Part shown: in pieces, positions 42,096 through 51,708 of the stretch
Layout of the letters: the number at the start of each line of letters is the position of its first letter
How positions within the stretch are numbered: position 1 is the stretch's first letter
NCBI RefSeq assembly: GCF_026183675.1
Contig: NZ_JAPIVK010000006.1
Span: 62,001-126,000, forward strand
Source of the DNA: Microbulbifer halophilus
GTDB lineage: Bacteria; Pseudomonadota; Gammaproteobacteria; Pseudomonadales; Cellvibrionaceae
DNA length: 64,000 bases
Direction of reading: 5' to 3'
Notes under the pieces: model-generated
What the model was told of the DNA's origin: nothing
Databases searched by the model: none
Seen by the model: only the letters and a program-made list of their open reading frames with translations
Translations under genes and position numbers: made by a program

Positions 42096-44582
42096 TCAGT
42101 GATTGAGTGCCAGCCGCTGCGGCAGCGGATTGCGGGCGCGGAATGCGGCCCGGTCTTCGTCGGCGACCTGTTCCAGCAGGTTGCTGTAGAAACGGTTGGC
42201 GCTGGCCCGGGCGGCCAGGTCGGCACGGCCCCGGTGCTGGGACAGCAGGAAGTCCAGGTGCTCGAAGATATAGCTACGCCAGTAGCCGTCCACTTTCTTC
42301 AGTAGCGGCCGTGCCACCGACAGGCTCTGCTGTAGCCCGCTCCAGTCGCCGCGCTGCCGCTGGCGGCGGCACTGCACTTCCAGCCAGCGCAACTGCTCCA
42401 CGGGGTAATCCTCCCACTGCACCTCTTCCAGCGCCGCCTGCCCGTCCAGGCCCAGCTCCACCGCGGCGATGCGCGCGCGCAGCCCCAGCCGGTGCGGCAC
42501 TTCCGGGCCCAATAGCGGATCTAGCTCCCCATGGATTTTTTCCGCGCGCTGAGATTCGCCCCTTTCCCGGGCCAGTTGCAGGCGCAACAACTTTTCCGCC
42601 ACCCGCTGCTCGACACTGCCGTATTCGGCCAGGGGCTTCGCCAGTTCTGTCAGTTGTCGCTCGGCCCGCTGCAACTGCCCCAGGGCCAGGGACAGCTCGG
42701 CGCGCCAGAGATCAAACTCGACGATGCCGCGCCTGTCTCCGCGGCTGTGCATGAATTCGCTCACCGAGTCCCATTTTTCCGACGCGGACCTGAAGCGTCC
42801 CTGCAGAAATGCCAACCGGCCCAGATAGGCGCGAATGACGATTTCGTAATCTTCCAGGTTTTCCCGCCGGGCCAGTTTCTCGCCGGTCCGCAGGGCCCGG
42901 TAGGCTTCCGGCCAGTTGCCACGCTGCAGTTCCAGCTGGGCGATATTCTGCCGCACCTCCACTTCGCCCATGGGGTCGTGGGCTTTTGCAAAATTTTCCC
43001 GGGCGCTGCGCCAGTAGACCATGGAGTGGTCGTAGTCGGACAGCAGGAAGTAGATGAAGCCCACGTTGTTCTGGCTCTCGGCGCGCAGCCAGATATCGTC
43101 CAGGCGCATGCGGATGGAGAGCGCGCTGCGATAGCGCTCCAGTGCATCGCGATAGTGGCCGCGCTCCTCCGCCAGCAGGCCCATCTGGTTGTAGATTTCG
43201 CTCTGTGCCTTTTCGTCCCCAAGGTCCCCGGCCAGGGCCAGCGCCTCGCCCAGTTTCCGTTCCGCGGCCTCGCCCTCACCGCGCATGCTGTGCAGTGTGG
43301 CGAGATTGCCGAGGCTGGTAACCTGGCCGCGCCTGTCGCCCTCGGCGCGTCGCTGTTCCAGGCCCCGGACGTAGTAGTCCCGCGCCTGCTGCAACTGGCC
43401 CAGGCGCTGGTGGGCCACGCCGTAGGCGTTCAGCACATCGCCACGACCGGACAGGTCGCGCAGGCGCTCGTGGGCTTCCAGTGCCCGCGGCAGGTATTCG
43501 TCCAGCGCCCGCTGGCCGCGGCCGGATACGATGGCGGCCTTGGACAGCTCCAGCCAGGCGCGGGCATGTTTCGGGTCCAGCACCACCACCTTCTGCAACT
43601 CCACCAGCGCCTCTTCGAACAGGCCCTGCTCCATCTGCAGTGCGGCCAGCTCCATGCGCGCGCGTGTACGGCCGGGAAAGGTCTCGATCAAGCGGTGCAG
43701 GAAGGTTTCCGCCGCGTCGGCATCCCCCCGCCAGCGGGCGGACAGGGCCTGGGCCCAATAGGCGGTCGCGGAATCCGGGCGGCTGGCTGCGACGGTGTGC
43801 TGCAGGCTGGCTTCGGCTTCCGCGGTATCCCCCTGATCACTGGCGATACGGGCCCGCAGTAGCCAGCCGGGCCCGTAGTCGGGCTGGGATCGCACCAGTT
43901 GGTCGGCAGCGTCGCGCGCCCTCTGTAGCTGCCCCAGTCGATAGGCCTCTTTTGCGCTGGCGAAGCGCTGGGCGTCTGCAGTCCACAGGGGCACCTCCCG
44001 TCCGGAGGTGCCATCGATCTGCAACGCGTCCCCCACCAGGGTGCCGGCCCGCTGGAAGAATGCGGGCAGCGCGTCCGCTGCCAGCCGCTGGTCCGCCAGG
44101 GTCTGCGCGGCGCGATTCGGCGCGTGCAGGCTGCGCAGCTTCAATACAACCCGGTAGTTGTCCCGCACTGGGAAAACCCGGGCCGCGAGCAGGTAGTCGG
44201 CCCCCATCAGTCGGGCGACCTTTGCCGCCTGGCGATCGTCCGCTCCCGGATAGGTCTGCTGGAACAACTGCAGCGCCCTGTTCACATCGCCGGGTTGCAA
44301 CACCCGGATTTTCCGCAGATCCCGCAGCGACTGGTTCAACAGTAGCTGCCCGCCGTCTTCCAACCAGTCGGTATCGCCCGACAGGCCGGACAACTTCACC
44401 GGCAACACCGCGAGAGCGTGCGCAGCGCCCGCGGATGGCGGCTGCGGTGCCGCCGAATCCCGGGTACCGAACAGCCCCAGCAGCACGACGGCGGTGAGCG
44501 CAGAGAAAGTCATCACCAGTCCGCGACGGATGTCGTCACGCGCGAACCGGTCCCCGCCGGTTATCTCGCTCTTCTCGGACAT
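42096..44582 (-). CDS. Membrane-anchored TPR protein with FlgO/TolB-like N-domain
   Basis: An 828-residue protein with a short cytoplasmic start, one membrane helix (about 23-43, VMTFSALTAVVLLGLFG) and a periplasmic part. Residues 55-200 (LAVLPVKLSGLSGDTDWL, then GADYLLAARV) look like the FlgO/TolB-like domain found in CadC-type sensors and adenylate cyclases. From about 215 onward it is made of tetratricopeptide repeats (for example YNQMGLLAEERGHYRDALERY). No winged-helix or cyclase domain is present, so a direct regulator role is not supported. Its ATG overlaps the stop of the upstream gene as TGATG, so the two are translated together. Function unknown. It may scaffold a complex or sense an envelope signal. 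It is unrelated in type to the starch genes around it. Confidence 0.75.
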   Translation of the reverse strand: MSEKSEITGGDRFARDDIRRGLVMTFSALTAVVLLGLFGTRDSAAPQPPSAGAAHALAVLPVKLSGLSGDTDWLEDGGQLLLNQSLRDLRKIRVLQPGDVNRALQLFQQTYPGADDRQAAKVARLMGADYLLAARVFPVRDNYRVVLKLRSLHAPNRAAQTLADQRLAADALPAFFQRAGTLVGDALQIDGTSGREVPLWTADAQRFASAKEAYRLGQLQRARDAADQLVRSQPDYGPGWLLRARIASDQGDTAEAEASLQHTVAASRPDSATAYWAQALSARWRGDADAAETFLHRLIETFPGRTRARMELAALQMEQGLFEEALVELQKVVVLDPKHARAWLELSKAAIVSGRGQRALDEYLPRALEAHERLRDLSGRGDVLNAYGVAHQRLGQLQQARDYYVRGLEQRRAEGDRRGQVTSLGNLATLHSMRGEGEAAERKLGEALALAGDLGDEKAQSEIYNQMGLLAEERGHYRDALERYRSALSIRMRLDDIWLRAESQNNVGFIYFLLSDYDHSMVYWRSARENFAKAHDPMGEVEVRQNIAQLELQRGNWPEAYRALRTGEKLARRENLEDYEIVIRAYLGRLAFLQGRFRSASEKWDSVSEFMHSRGDRRGIVEFDLWRAELSLALGQLQRAERQLTELAKPLAEYGSVEQRVAEKLLRLQLARERGESQRAEKIHGELDPLLGPEVPHRLGLRARIAAVELGLDGQAALEEVQWEDYPVEQLRWLEVQCRRQRQRGDWSGLQQSLSVARPLLKKVDGYWRSYIFEHLDFLLSQHRGRADLAARASANRFYSNLLEQVADEDRAAFRARNPLPQRLALNH

Positions 44583-45547
44583 CAGTCGGGAAGCTCCAGG
44601 CTGAAGATCAGGGTTTGTGCCGACGCGCTGAGTTCGCCGGCGACATTGTCGATATCGCGGCTGGAGCGCCAGATATTGGGAATCCAGTAACCACTGTTCC
44701 TGTCGATGATGGCCAGTGCGGACTCCAGCCTCCGCACGGCCTCGGCATCGTCTTCGAAGGCCCAGGCGCCCTTCGCATAGACCACTTTCAGGTAGAGACT
44801 CCAGTATATCCAGGCCGGCATCTGGCTGCGGAATTCGTGCAGCTTGTCTTGCAGCCGGTAAAATTTGCCGGCGATCACGGTATCTGTCTCCCGCTTGTCC
44901 TCCACTACCAGGAACTCGGAAAACTTGCCCCGCCGGCCGCGACAGCGATAGCTGCCAGAGCCGACATAGGTGGTGATATCGCGGAAGTCCTCGCCCTCGG
45001 AGGCGGCAAACAGGCGCAGCCTTGTGCCCGGTTCGTACTCCAGGTTGTGGGTGTGTAGCTCCAGCTCCACGGTATCGGTGAAGGTGAGGCCGCCGACCGG
45101 CTCTATCCCGATCAGCATCGGGAATTCGGCCGGGGGCAACACCCGGGTGCCAGGCGGCAGACGATGTAGCAGGCTGGGTTCGACAGGATCGAACCGGTCG
45201 ACGGAGAGACCGATATTCTGTTCGGTCAGCCCGAATACCTGGTCGAAGGTAATCAGCAGATCGGACTCTATATCGCCGGGCAGGGAGAGAAAGGCGATCA
45301 CCTGGTTGCCGTCGATCTCCAACTCCACCAGGCCCAACAGGCCCACGTCCAATACCAGATTATCGAGATTGAGGTCGATCAGCCCGGTATTGATTTCGAT
45401 TTTCGTTTTTCTGAGCAGATCCAGCAGACCCGCACTGGCACCGGCGGCCAGCAGTAACAGCAGCAGTCCGCCCAGCAGCCGCGCCTTCAGCGATACCCTC
45501 GTAGCCCGGCGGGATCCATTTCTCCCGGTTTTGCGATATCGCAACAT
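44582..45547 (-). CDS. Exported protein of unknown function coupled to the TPR gene
   Basis: A 321-residue protein I do not recognise. A basic N-terminus and a strong hydrophobic stretch (about 24-40) look like a signal peptide or anchor. The mature part opens with alternating leucine/aspartate strands (TGLIDLNLDNLVLDVGLLGLVEL), then beta-rich sequence with two cysteine-free blocks, and ends in a helical region (about 235-321). It overlaps the TPR gene by TGATG. Because both products should be exported, they may form an envelope complex. There is no link in sequence to carbohydrate use. It begins the two-gene minus-strand unit. I found no clear promoter. Confidence 0.65.
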   Translation of the reverse strand: MLRYRKTGRNGSRRATRVSLKARLLGGLLLLLLAAGASAGLLDLLRKTKIEINTGLIDLNLDNLVLDVGLLGLVELEIDGNQVIAFLSLPGDIESDLLITFDQVFGLTEQNIGLSVDRFDPVEPSLLHRLPPGTRVLPPAEFPMLIGIEPVGGLTFTDTVELELHTHNLEYEPGTRLRLFAASEGEDFRDITTYVGSGSYRCRGRRGKFSEFLVVEDKRETDTVIAGKFYRLQDKLHEFRSQMPAWIYWSLYLKVVYAKGAWAFEDDAEAVRRLESALAIIDRNSGYWIPNIWRSSRDIDNVAGELSASAQTLIFSLELPD

Positions 45548-45704
45548 CTCCGTGCCCTCGTTTTTATCTTTACGGAGAGGCTAGTAGTACAGAGGCTCGG
45601 GTGCTGGCGAGGTGCAAAGCTGACCGGGAATTTCCGCTAAAAAATGTGATCTGCTCGGCAGGCATGTCGCAGGAGTTATCTTGTTGTCTCTCGCCCGGAG
45701 GGAA

Positions 45705-45731
45705 TTCCGCGCCGAAAAAAGCGGCGCGGAA
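45705..45731. terminator. GC hairpin after the GH13 amylase
   Basis: TTCCGCGCCG-aaaaaag-CGGCGCGGAA, a perfect 10-bp stem 17 bases beyond the minus-strand GH13 stop. Neither side has a clear T-tract, so termination is likely but not certain. Confidence 0.45.
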
Positions 45732-45747
45732 AGGGAAGGCGGGGCGG

Positions 45748-47742
45748 TTATTCGGTTTCAAGCGAATAGGTCATGGCCGTGTCGTCCACGGTAACACGGT
45801 AGCTGCCATTTACAACGGTGGGGATATCGACACCGGCCCGGTCCAGGATGCCATCTCCGTCGCTGTCCCCGTAGTTTTCTGTCCAGTCGCCGTACACATC
45901 GAATTTGAAGCGCTGATCCTCGCTGCCGTCGAAGCTCACTATCGCTTCCCAGGTGTTGTCCGCCACCAGTGTCATCGCAGTGCTGCCCCAGCTGTTGGCT
46001 GTGCCGCGGAAGTGAAGTGAGGGCAGGTTGGATTGCAGGGTGCCGCAATCCGATATGCAGGCCAGGCTGTAGGTCAGGGTCCGGTCGTTGACCTCCACGC
46101 GATAGGTACCACTGATCGGTGTATGGATATCGCCGCCGCCCTGCTCCAGGATGCCGTCGCCATCGCTATCGCCGTAATTCCAGCTCCAGTCACCCTCCAC
46201 ATCAAACTTGAAACGCTGTTCACTGCTGCCGTCAAACACCACCGTCGTACGCCAGGTGTTATCCGCCACCAGATCCATTGCCGTGGTGCCCCAGTTATTG
46301 GGCGTACCGCGGAAATAGAGCTGCGGGAAGTTCTGCGCGATGCAGTCGCTGCAAGGCGCTGCGGGGGCACCGCCGTGAATCGCGGCGGCACTGTTGGCGG
46401 CCACACTGAATTGTGCGTAACCATCGGCTCCCACGCTGATTACATCGCCGCTGCAGGGCTCGTCCCCGTCCAGGACATTGCAGTAGGCCCCGGCGGGCAG
46501 GCCGGTGTACAGGTTCTGCTCCAGGCTGCCGCTCTCGTTGTTGATCACGACGAACCCCTTCTGTCCGCGGCTGAAGGCGATCTGGTTATCGCCGTTGTCC
46601 CACCAGTTCTGCAGCGGGGTGCCATCCACATGGTTGCGAAAACCGACCATATTGGCGATGTTGCCCCAGCGGTGCTGGCAGACCCAGGCGCTGTTGCCAC
46701 AGTCCTGCGGGCCACTGGCGGGCGGGCCGATCTCCGTATCGCTGAAGGCATAGCCGGACATAATTTTCGGGTAACCGTAGGGATGTGCCAGCATGAAAAT
46801 ATTGGCGAGGTTGTACCTGGCCCCGTCCTTATAGGTAAGGTTTCCGCCACCGCCGTGGCCACGCTCGCGGTCGTGGTTGTCGATGAAGTTCACCGCTTTC
46901 CCGGAGCCGAGAAGCCCCCAGGATTCACCAATTGTCTCCAGGTATTTGATCTGGCCGTTGAAGTTGCCAGCAACATCGGTACCGTATTTGAATTCCGTGA
47001 CCCGGCCAAGGTGGGTGTAGTTTGCGGGCTGGATTTCGGCCGCTTCCCCGGCCGCGCCGATCACCTCGGAAAAAACCCAGGGGTTGCCGGCCGCGCCGAG
47101 GATGACATCGAGGTCGGTGGGGCTCATATGCTTGACCGCATCGATACGGAATCCATCCACGCCCATGTTCGACAGCTTGTTGAAATAGGCCGCCAGGGTG
47201 TCGCGCACATAACCGGAACCGGTATCCAGGTCCGGCAGGCCGCTGAGGCGGCAATTCCAGACGTTGCCGGCATCACCGTAATCAGTGATATCACAGCCGG
47301 CGTGGTAATCCGCGGGGGAGAATTCCGGGTGGTTGGTCAGGCTCCAGGGCGTGCCGCCCCAGCCGGTACCGCCGCTGTTGTGGGCGGCGGTGTGATTGAT
47401 TACCGCATCTGCATACACCTTGACACCGGCGGCGTGGCAACGCTGGATCATGCTGGCCAGTTCCGACTCGGTGCCGCTGCGACTGCTGAGGTTGGTGTAG
47501 GTTACCGGCTGGTAGCGGGCCCACCAGGTATCGTGACTAATATGCTCCTGGGGCGGCGATATCTGAACTGCGTCGTAACCTTTGGGGCCGAGAAAATTTT
47601 CGCACTCGCTGGCGATATCGTTCCAGCGCCATTCGAACAGGTGCACAAACGCTGTGCCGGCGGAGAGATTGTTACTGGCGAGCGCGCCGATCACCATGGC
47701 CGCGCCCGCAAACCAGTTGCTGGTCTGGGTCTGTGGTTTCAT
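45748..47742 (-). CDS. GH13 alpha-amylase with two C-terminal starch-binding-like repeats, secreted
   Basis: A 664-residue secreted alpha-amylase. After the signal peptide (…NNLSA/GT) the catalytic barrel has FVHLFEWRW at its start, D201 (DGFRIDAVKH), E226 (VFSEVIG) and D291 (FIDNHDRERGH), then domain C (about 370-455). This is followed by two copies of a roughly 95-residue beta module (about 467-560 and 571-664). Both share FRGT.N.WG.TAM.LVADNTW, then FDGS..QRFKFDV.GDW..NYGDSDGDGIL and a short Tyr-Ser-Leu end. The conserved Trp residues suggest starch binding, but I cannot name the CBM family. It would attack starch outside the cell and feed the TonB receptor at 53898. A MalT-box-like site lies 100 bases upstream. 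Confidence 0.93.
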   Translation of the reverse strand: MKPQTQTSNWFAGAAMVIGALASNNLSAGTAFVHLFEWRWNDIASECENFLGPKGYDAVQISPPQEHISHDTWWARYQPVTYTNLSSRSGTESELASMIQRCHAAGVKVYADAVINHTAAHNSGGTGWGGTPWSLTNHPEFSPADYHAGCDITDYGDAGNVWNCRLSGLPDLDTGSGYVRDTLAAYFNKLSNMGVDGFRIDAVKHMSPTDLDVILGAAGNPWVFSEVIGAAGEAAEIQPANYTHLGRVTEFKYGTDVAGNFNGQIKYLETIGESWGLLGSGKAVNFIDNHDRERGHGGGGNLTYKDGARYNLANIFMLAHPYGYPKIMSGYAFSDTEIGPPASGPQDCGNSAWVCQHRWGNIANMVGFRNHVDGTPLQNWWDNGDNQIAFSRGQKGFVVINNESGSLEQNLYTGLPAGAYCNVLDGDEPCSGDVISVGADGYAQFSVAANSAAAIHGGAPAAPCSDCIAQNFPQLYFRGTPNNWGTTAMDLVADNTWRTTVVFDGSSEQRFKFDVEGDWSWNYGDSDGDGILEQGGGDIHTPISGTYRVEVNDRTLTYSLACISDCGTLQSNLPSLHFRGTANSWGSTAMTLVADNTWEAIVSFDGSEDQRFKFDVYGDWTENYGDSDGDGILDRAGVDIPTVVNGSYRVTVDDTAMTYSLETE

Positions 47743-47841
47743 CGCTGTTTCCCGTTATTGTTATTTAGGAACTTTCAACTGCCGGCCGGACAGCTTGCCG
47801 GGCAGCGCGGGAACAGCTTAAGGAAAGGGACAAATCCCCGG

Positions 47842-47865
47842 CATCCACCCGCTGTGGGGCGTAGC
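47842..47865. promoter_or_regulatory. MalT-box-like inverted pair before secreted amylase
   Basis: CATCCACCC-gctgt-GGGGCGTAGC. Toward the amylase (minus strand) GGGTGGATG is followed after 21 nt by TAAGCT. It shares the GGGGCGTAGC half with the site at 49648. Confidence 0.5.
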
Positions 47866-47883
47866 AAATTCAAGCGCCAGAAA

Positions 47884-47907
47884 ATCCCCCGCCCGATGGC
47901 GGGGGAT
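47884..47907 (-). terminator. Rho-independent terminator of the GH13 lipoprotein gene
   Basis: ATCCCCCGCC-cgat-GGCGGGGGAT, a perfect 10-bp stem. Read on the minus strand it ends in GATTTTC, 23 bases past the stop of the gene at 47931-49583. Confidence 0.8.
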
Positions 47908-47930
47908 CCGCCGGGAGACGGGAAGATGGT

Positions 47931-49583
47931 CTATTCGGCCGGCGCCAGGAGCACCAGTCCGGAGGGCGTATCCAGGCTTACGCGACCGCCCTCGACGACC
48001 GCCGTTTTGCCGGAATAGAAATCCTCCAACCGCGCCCCTTCGGCAAAGGTATCGCCCACGGCAATGGATTTTTCGCCGCGCCCGCTGTCGACAGCAACCA
48101 CCACCGGGGATTCACCGTCCAGCGTGCGGGCAAAGGTATAGGGCTTGTCGGCGATCTTACTGTGTACACCGGCACCCACCGCCGGATGCTCTCGGCGGAA
48201 CTGGCCCAGCTTCTGCCAGTGGGCCAGCAGCTCGCGGGTCTGCGGCTTTTCCAGATCCTGCCAGTTCATCGGGCTGCGCAGCTGGGCGTCGCCGTTGGCG
48301 GATGCGGTCAGGGGGCGGCCCAGTTCGTCGCCGTAGTAGATTTGCGCGGCGCCGGGGGCCAGCATCAGCTTGAACGCGGCCTCCCGCGCATGCTCGCGCT
48401 CGCGGTCGAAGGAGTGCATGTCGTCGTGCGAAGTCAGGTAGTTGAGCACGCTGACGCCATCGAGCGCACCGCCGTGCAGGCTGTCCGAGTAGCTGGAGAA
48501 GATACTTTCCATATCTTCGCCGGCGCGCTGGACCAGGTCGAAGTTGATCAGGCTGTCGAAGCCGTAGTCGAAGAAATCCACTCGGCGATCGCCGAAGTCG
48601 TACTCGCGGCCCTCGCTCGCTCCGAAATCGTTGATGCCGTAGCCATAGACTTCACCGACCATATAAAAATCGCGATCGTCGAGCTTTTTATCGGGGTTTT
48701 CCGCTTTCCACTGTGCCAGCGCATGACTTGCCTCTTTCTTGAGTTCCGCCCAGGCCCGCGGCTCCACATGCTTGGTGGTATCCACGCGGAAGCCGTCCAC
48801 ACCGTATTCCCACACCCAGTCGGTCGTCCACTTGATCAGGTAGTATCTCGGCGTGCGCGGATAGCCGGTGCGCTCGAAAAATGTATCCAGTTCCGCCCGC
48901 TCCTGTGCCAGGCGCCCCTCTTCGCGCCATTTTTCAACCAGTTGCGGCGGCAGCGATACCGGCTCTTCACTCTCTGTGCGGATATCCGGCAGGTTCTCCA
49001 CCAGAGTGCAGCGCACTGTGCCGGCGAATCCGGTCCAGTCGCAGACCGGTCCGGGCCTGACCCAGGACTCGGGCCACAGCGGATCCTTTTCGGTCACCGG
49101 GCCGGTGTGGTTGATGACCACATCCAGTAGCACCCGGATTCCACGGCGGTGGGCGGTATCGATCAGTTCGGCCAGGTCGGCCTCAGTGCCGAAGTTCCTG
49201 TCGACTCCAGTCCAGTCACGGGGCCAGTAGCCGTGGTAGGGATAGGTGAGGCCCGTGCCCTCGTCGGTGGCGCCTTCAATCTGTTCGTATACCGGCGACA
49301 TCCACAGGGCGTCCACGCCCAGGTCACTGAAGTAGCCCTCCTCGAGCTTGTCGATCACGCCGCGCAGGTCGCCGCCGGTGAAACTGCGCAGCCGGGCTCC
49401 GTCGCGCCCGCGGCCGTAGCTGAGGTCGTTGTCCGGATCGCCGTTGCGAAAGCGGTCCGGCAACATGAAATAGATGGTGGCATTGGACCAGAAACTGTCG
49501 CCGGGCTGTGGATCGGCAACGGTGGTGTCGGTACAGGCGCTGATTCCCAGCATGGCAATCAGGCTCGCGGCGATGCGTTTCAT
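47931..49583 (-). CDS. GH13 alpha-amylase lipoprotein, MalS-like
   Basis: A 550-residue lipoprotein (lipobox ISAC) of GH13, resembling periplasmic alpha-amylases of the MalS type. It has [16 protein letters not shown] at the N-terminus of the barrel, [13 protein letters not shown], nucleophile D268 ([10 protein letters not shown]), acid E311 (VGEVYG) and D387 (SHDDMHS), and a C-terminal beta domain ending VLLAPAE. Large insert loops (about 170-255) precede the nucleophile. It trims maltodextrins for uptake. The start is ATG 49583 with GAGAATAAA upstream. The longer frame to 49652 runs into the regulatory site. It is transcribed alone, with a terminator after and a MalT-box-like pair 65 bases before. 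Confidence 0.9.
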   Translation of the reverse strand: MKRIAASLIAMLGISACTDTTVADPQPGDSFWSNATIYFMLPDRFRNGDPDNDLSYGRGRDGARLRSFTGGDLRGVIDKLEEGYFSDLGVDALWMSPVYEQIEGATDEGTGLTYPYHGYWPRDWTGVDRNFGTEADLAELIDTAHRRGIRVLLDVVINHTGPVTEKDPLWPESWVRPGPVCDWTGFAGTVRCTLVENLPDIRTESEEPVSLPPQLVEKWREEGRLAQERAELDTFFERTGYPRTPRYYLIKWTTDWVWEYGVDGFRVDTTKHVEPRAWAELKKEASHALAQWKAENPDKKLDDRDFYMVGEVYGYGINDFGASEGREYDFGDRRVDFFDYGFDSLINFDLVQRAGEDMESIFSSYSDSLHGGALDGVSVLNYLTSHDDMHSFDREREHAREAAFKLMLAPGAAQIYYGDELGRPLTASANGDAQLRSPMNWQDLEKPQTRELLAHWQKLGQFRREHPAVGAGVHSKIADKPYTFARTLDGESPVVVAVDSGRGEKSIAVGDTFAEGARLEDFYSGKTAVVEGGRVSLDTPSGLVLLAPAE

Positions 49584-49647
49584 TTTATTCTCTCGACATA
49601 CTTTCACGGTTTCTCGAGCAGACAACTCTACCAGCGGCCGCGCCGTC

Positions 49648-49674
49648 CACATCCTCCAGGCCGGGGGCGTAGCG
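49648..49674. promoter_or_regulatory. MalT-box-like pair before MalS-like amylase
   Basis: CATCCTCCAGG-cc-GGGGGCGTAGC. On the minus strand GGAGGATG is followed after 19 nt by TAGAGT, a -10-like hexamer, then the amylase start. Confidence 0.55.
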
Positions 49675-49694
49675 CGACTGCCGGGTCAATACGA

Positions 49695-49723
49695 TTGCAT
49701 TATGCCGGTGTCTACCATACAAA
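49695..49723 (+). promoter_or_regulatory. Candidate promoter of the DUF3014-like gene
   Basis: TTGCAT (49695-49700), 17 bases, TACAAA (49718-49723). It lies about 80 bases before the ATG at 49806. Confidence 0.4.
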
Positions 49724-49805
49724 GAGAGGCGGCGGGAACTTTCCCAACGAGAAGTCCATCACAGTACACTATCGAACAGCCTATTCAGATCAAGGAGAGC
49801 TGGGG

Positions 49806-50633
49806 ATGTCGGAACAACAATCGAATCGCGGCTGGATCATCGGCCTGGCAGTCATCGCCATCATCGCCATTGCCGCCTACTTTATCCTGTCCGCGGACAA
49901 GGCGCCCGAGCCGGCGCCGCCGGTGGCGGTCGAAGAGCCGGAGCAGGCGGAGGAGCCGGCACCGGACCTGGAACCCGCACCCGCCGAACCGGAACCCGCC
50001 CCCGCGGAGCCAGCCCCGGAACCGGAGCGCGAGCTGCCGCCGCTGAACGACAGCGACGAGACCTTCCGCGGCGACCTGCTGAGCCTGGCACCGGACGGCG
50101 CCCTGGGTCGCTGGCTGGTTTCCGACGAACTGCTGCGCAAATGGGTGGCCGCCGTCAACGCCGCCTCCAGCGGCCAGATGATGGCCAAGAACCGCCCCTA
50201 TAACTCGCCCAGAGGGGAGCTGGCGGTCGATGAGGAAGGGGCCACCGGAATGGTGCTGTCGGAGGAAAACTACCGTCGCTACGACACGCCCGTGCGCCTG
50301 TTTGCCGCCATGGATACCGACACCGCCATCGATCTCTACCAGTTCTGGTACCCGCGCCTGCGGGAGGCCTTCGGCGAACTGGGAATGCGGGATAAAAAAT
50401 TCCACAACGTGCTGCTGAAAGCCATCGACCAGGCCCTGGCCGCCTCCGATGTAGACGAGCCCATCCAGTTGGTGCGCCCGTCGGTCTACTACAAATTTGC
50501 CGACCCCAAGCTGGAGCGGTTGCCCGGGGTGCACAAACTGATGATCCGCATGGGGCCGGACAATGCGGCGCGGGTGAAGGAAAAACTGAAGGAACTGAAA
50601 GCAGAACTGGAACAGATAACACCGGAAAGCTGA
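49806..50633 (+). CDS. DUF3014-like membrane protein with Pro/Glu-rich stalk
   Basis: A 275-residue protein with one membrane helix (about 9-29, WIIGLAVIAIIAIAAYFIL), then a Pro/Glu/Ala-rich stalk (about 32-78) and a conserved globular part (about 80-260, DLLSLAPDG.LGRWLVSDELLRKWVAAVN, PYNSPRGELAVDEE, YRRYDTPVRLFAAMDTD). This architecture fits the proteobacterial DUF3014 family, of unknown function, as I recall it. ATG 49806 has AAGGAG upstream. It is divergent from the MalS-like gene with its own candidate promoter. There is no evidence that it belongs to starch use. It is followed by a GC hairpin region and the UspA gene. Confidence 0.75.
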   Translation: MSEQQSNRGWIIGLAVIAIIAIAAYFILSADKAPEPAPPVAVEEPEQAEEPAPDLEPAPAEPEPAPAEPAPEPERELPPLNDSDETFRGDLLSLAPDGALGRWLVSDELLRKWVAAVNAASSGQMMAKNRPYNSPRGELAVDEEGATGMVLSEENYRRYDTPVRLFAAMDTDTAIDLYQFWYPRLREAFGELGMRDKKFHNVLLKAIDQALAASDVDEPIQLVRPSVYYKFADPKLERLPGVHKLMIRMGPDNAARVKEKLKELKAELEQITPES

Positions 50634-50789
50634 ACTCCGAAAACAGACACGGAGGTGTGTTAATCTACCCCTGCCGGCTGCAGCCGGCCGAGGGGTATGC
50701 GCGGCTGGCGCGGCCGGGGACTGGCTCGTTCGATGGTAGTTTCCGAACCATCGGGCGTGCATCAGGGAATTCCCAGCTGAGGAGAGAAA
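50634..50789. other. Hairpin-rich spacer between DUF3014-like and UspA genes
   Basis: Two hairpins are visible: ACCCCTGCCGGCTGCAGCCGGCCGAGGGGT (about 50667-50696) and CGATGGTagtttccgaACCATCG (about 50733-50755). Neither has a T-tract. They may be part of the leader of the UspA gene. Confidence 0.4.
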
Positions 50790-51629
50790 ATGCAAGCCGA
50801 GCAGAAAACCATCTTTGTCGTCGTCGACCCCAACGATGAAAAGCACGTAGCCCTGGAACGGGCCCTCACCACCGCCAGACTGCGCAACCCCCAACCCAGG
50901 TTGGTCATTTTTGTCGCCGTGGACGGCGAGGCCGTCGACACCCGCGCAAGCAACGACCACCTGTTTCGCGACGAGTTCTGGTTCCGCGACCAGATCCGCA
51001 CCCCGCTAGAGGAAGCCGGCCTGGATTACGAGCTGCAGGTGTGCTGGTCCAGCGACTGGCAGGGCGCGATCATACAGGAGTCCAAGCGCTACAGTGCCGA
51101 ACTGGTCTACCTGCCGGTACACGCCAAGACCAGCCGTCGATTTACATTCACAGAATCCAAATGGCAGGTGCTGAAACAGGCCAGGTGCCCGGTGGTACTG
51201 ATTCGCCCCGGCGCCAAGGACAACCGCAAGGTGGTGCTGGCCACAGTCAACTACCAGGCACAGAAAGCCGGGCAGCGGGAACTCAACCGCCTGATCAGTT
51301 CACAGGCCAACTATTTCGCCGAGCGCTACGATGCGGAGCTGCACCTGGTGAACGCCTACCTGGATTCCATGCTCTACCCGGACCGCGGCGCCCTGGCCAA
51401 GCTGGCGGACAAGACCGGCGTCCCCACCCACCGCATTCACGTCAAGCAGGGCTATACCAACGAAGTGGTGGCGGACATAGCCAGCGAAATCGACGCGGAC
51501 CTGGTGGTGATGGGCACCCTCAACCAGTACGGCGCCACCGGCTCGCTGCTGCGGGGCAACACCGCCGAGCGGGTGATCGGCTCGCTGGATACGGATGTTA
51601 TGGTCTGTAACGAGTTTAGCCACGCCTAA
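50790..51629 (+). CDS. Universal stress protein, tandem Usp domains (UspE-like)
   Basis: A 279-residue cytoplasmic protein with two Usp folds: residues 6-130 (degenerate, ending in ARCPVVLIRPGAK) and about 135-275. The second carries the ATP-binding signature VMGTLNQYGATGSLLRGNTAERV (G-2x-G-9x-G-S/T-like), ending TDVMVCNEF. AGGAGAGAAA precedes the ATG. Usp proteins help cells survive starvation or stress. A role in the starch genes is not supported. It is probably a separate unit between two starch-locus promoters. Confidence 0.85.
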   Translation: MQAEQKTIFVVVDPNDEKHVALERALTTARLRNPQPRLVIFVAVDGEAVDTRASNDHLFRDEFWFRDQIRTPLEEAGLDYELQVCWSSDWQGAIIQESKRYSAELVYLPVHAKTSRRFTFTESKWQVLKQARCPVVLIRPGAKDNRKVVLATVNYQAQKAGQRELNRLISSQANYFAERYDAELHLVNAYLDSMLYPDRGALAKLADKTGVPTHRIHVKQGYTNEVVADIASEIDADLVVMGTLNQYGATGSLLRGNTAERVIGSLDTDVMVCNEFSHA

Positions 51630-51680
51630 TCGACTGAGCTGCAAGCCAACCGGCCGCCGGCCCTGTCCGGCGGCCACCCC

Positions 51681-51708
51681 CCACCCTACTCCCCACAAGG
51701 GGCTGACG
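51681..51708 (+). promoter_or_regulatory. MalT-box-like pair before GH13 at 51888
   Basis: CCCTACTCCCC-acaa-GGGGCTGACG. The reverse of the left half, GGGGAGTAGG, is one base off the E. coli MalT box GGGGA(T/G)GAGG. The right half is followed after 20 nt by GATACT. The gene starts 180 bases downstream. Confidence 0.45.
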
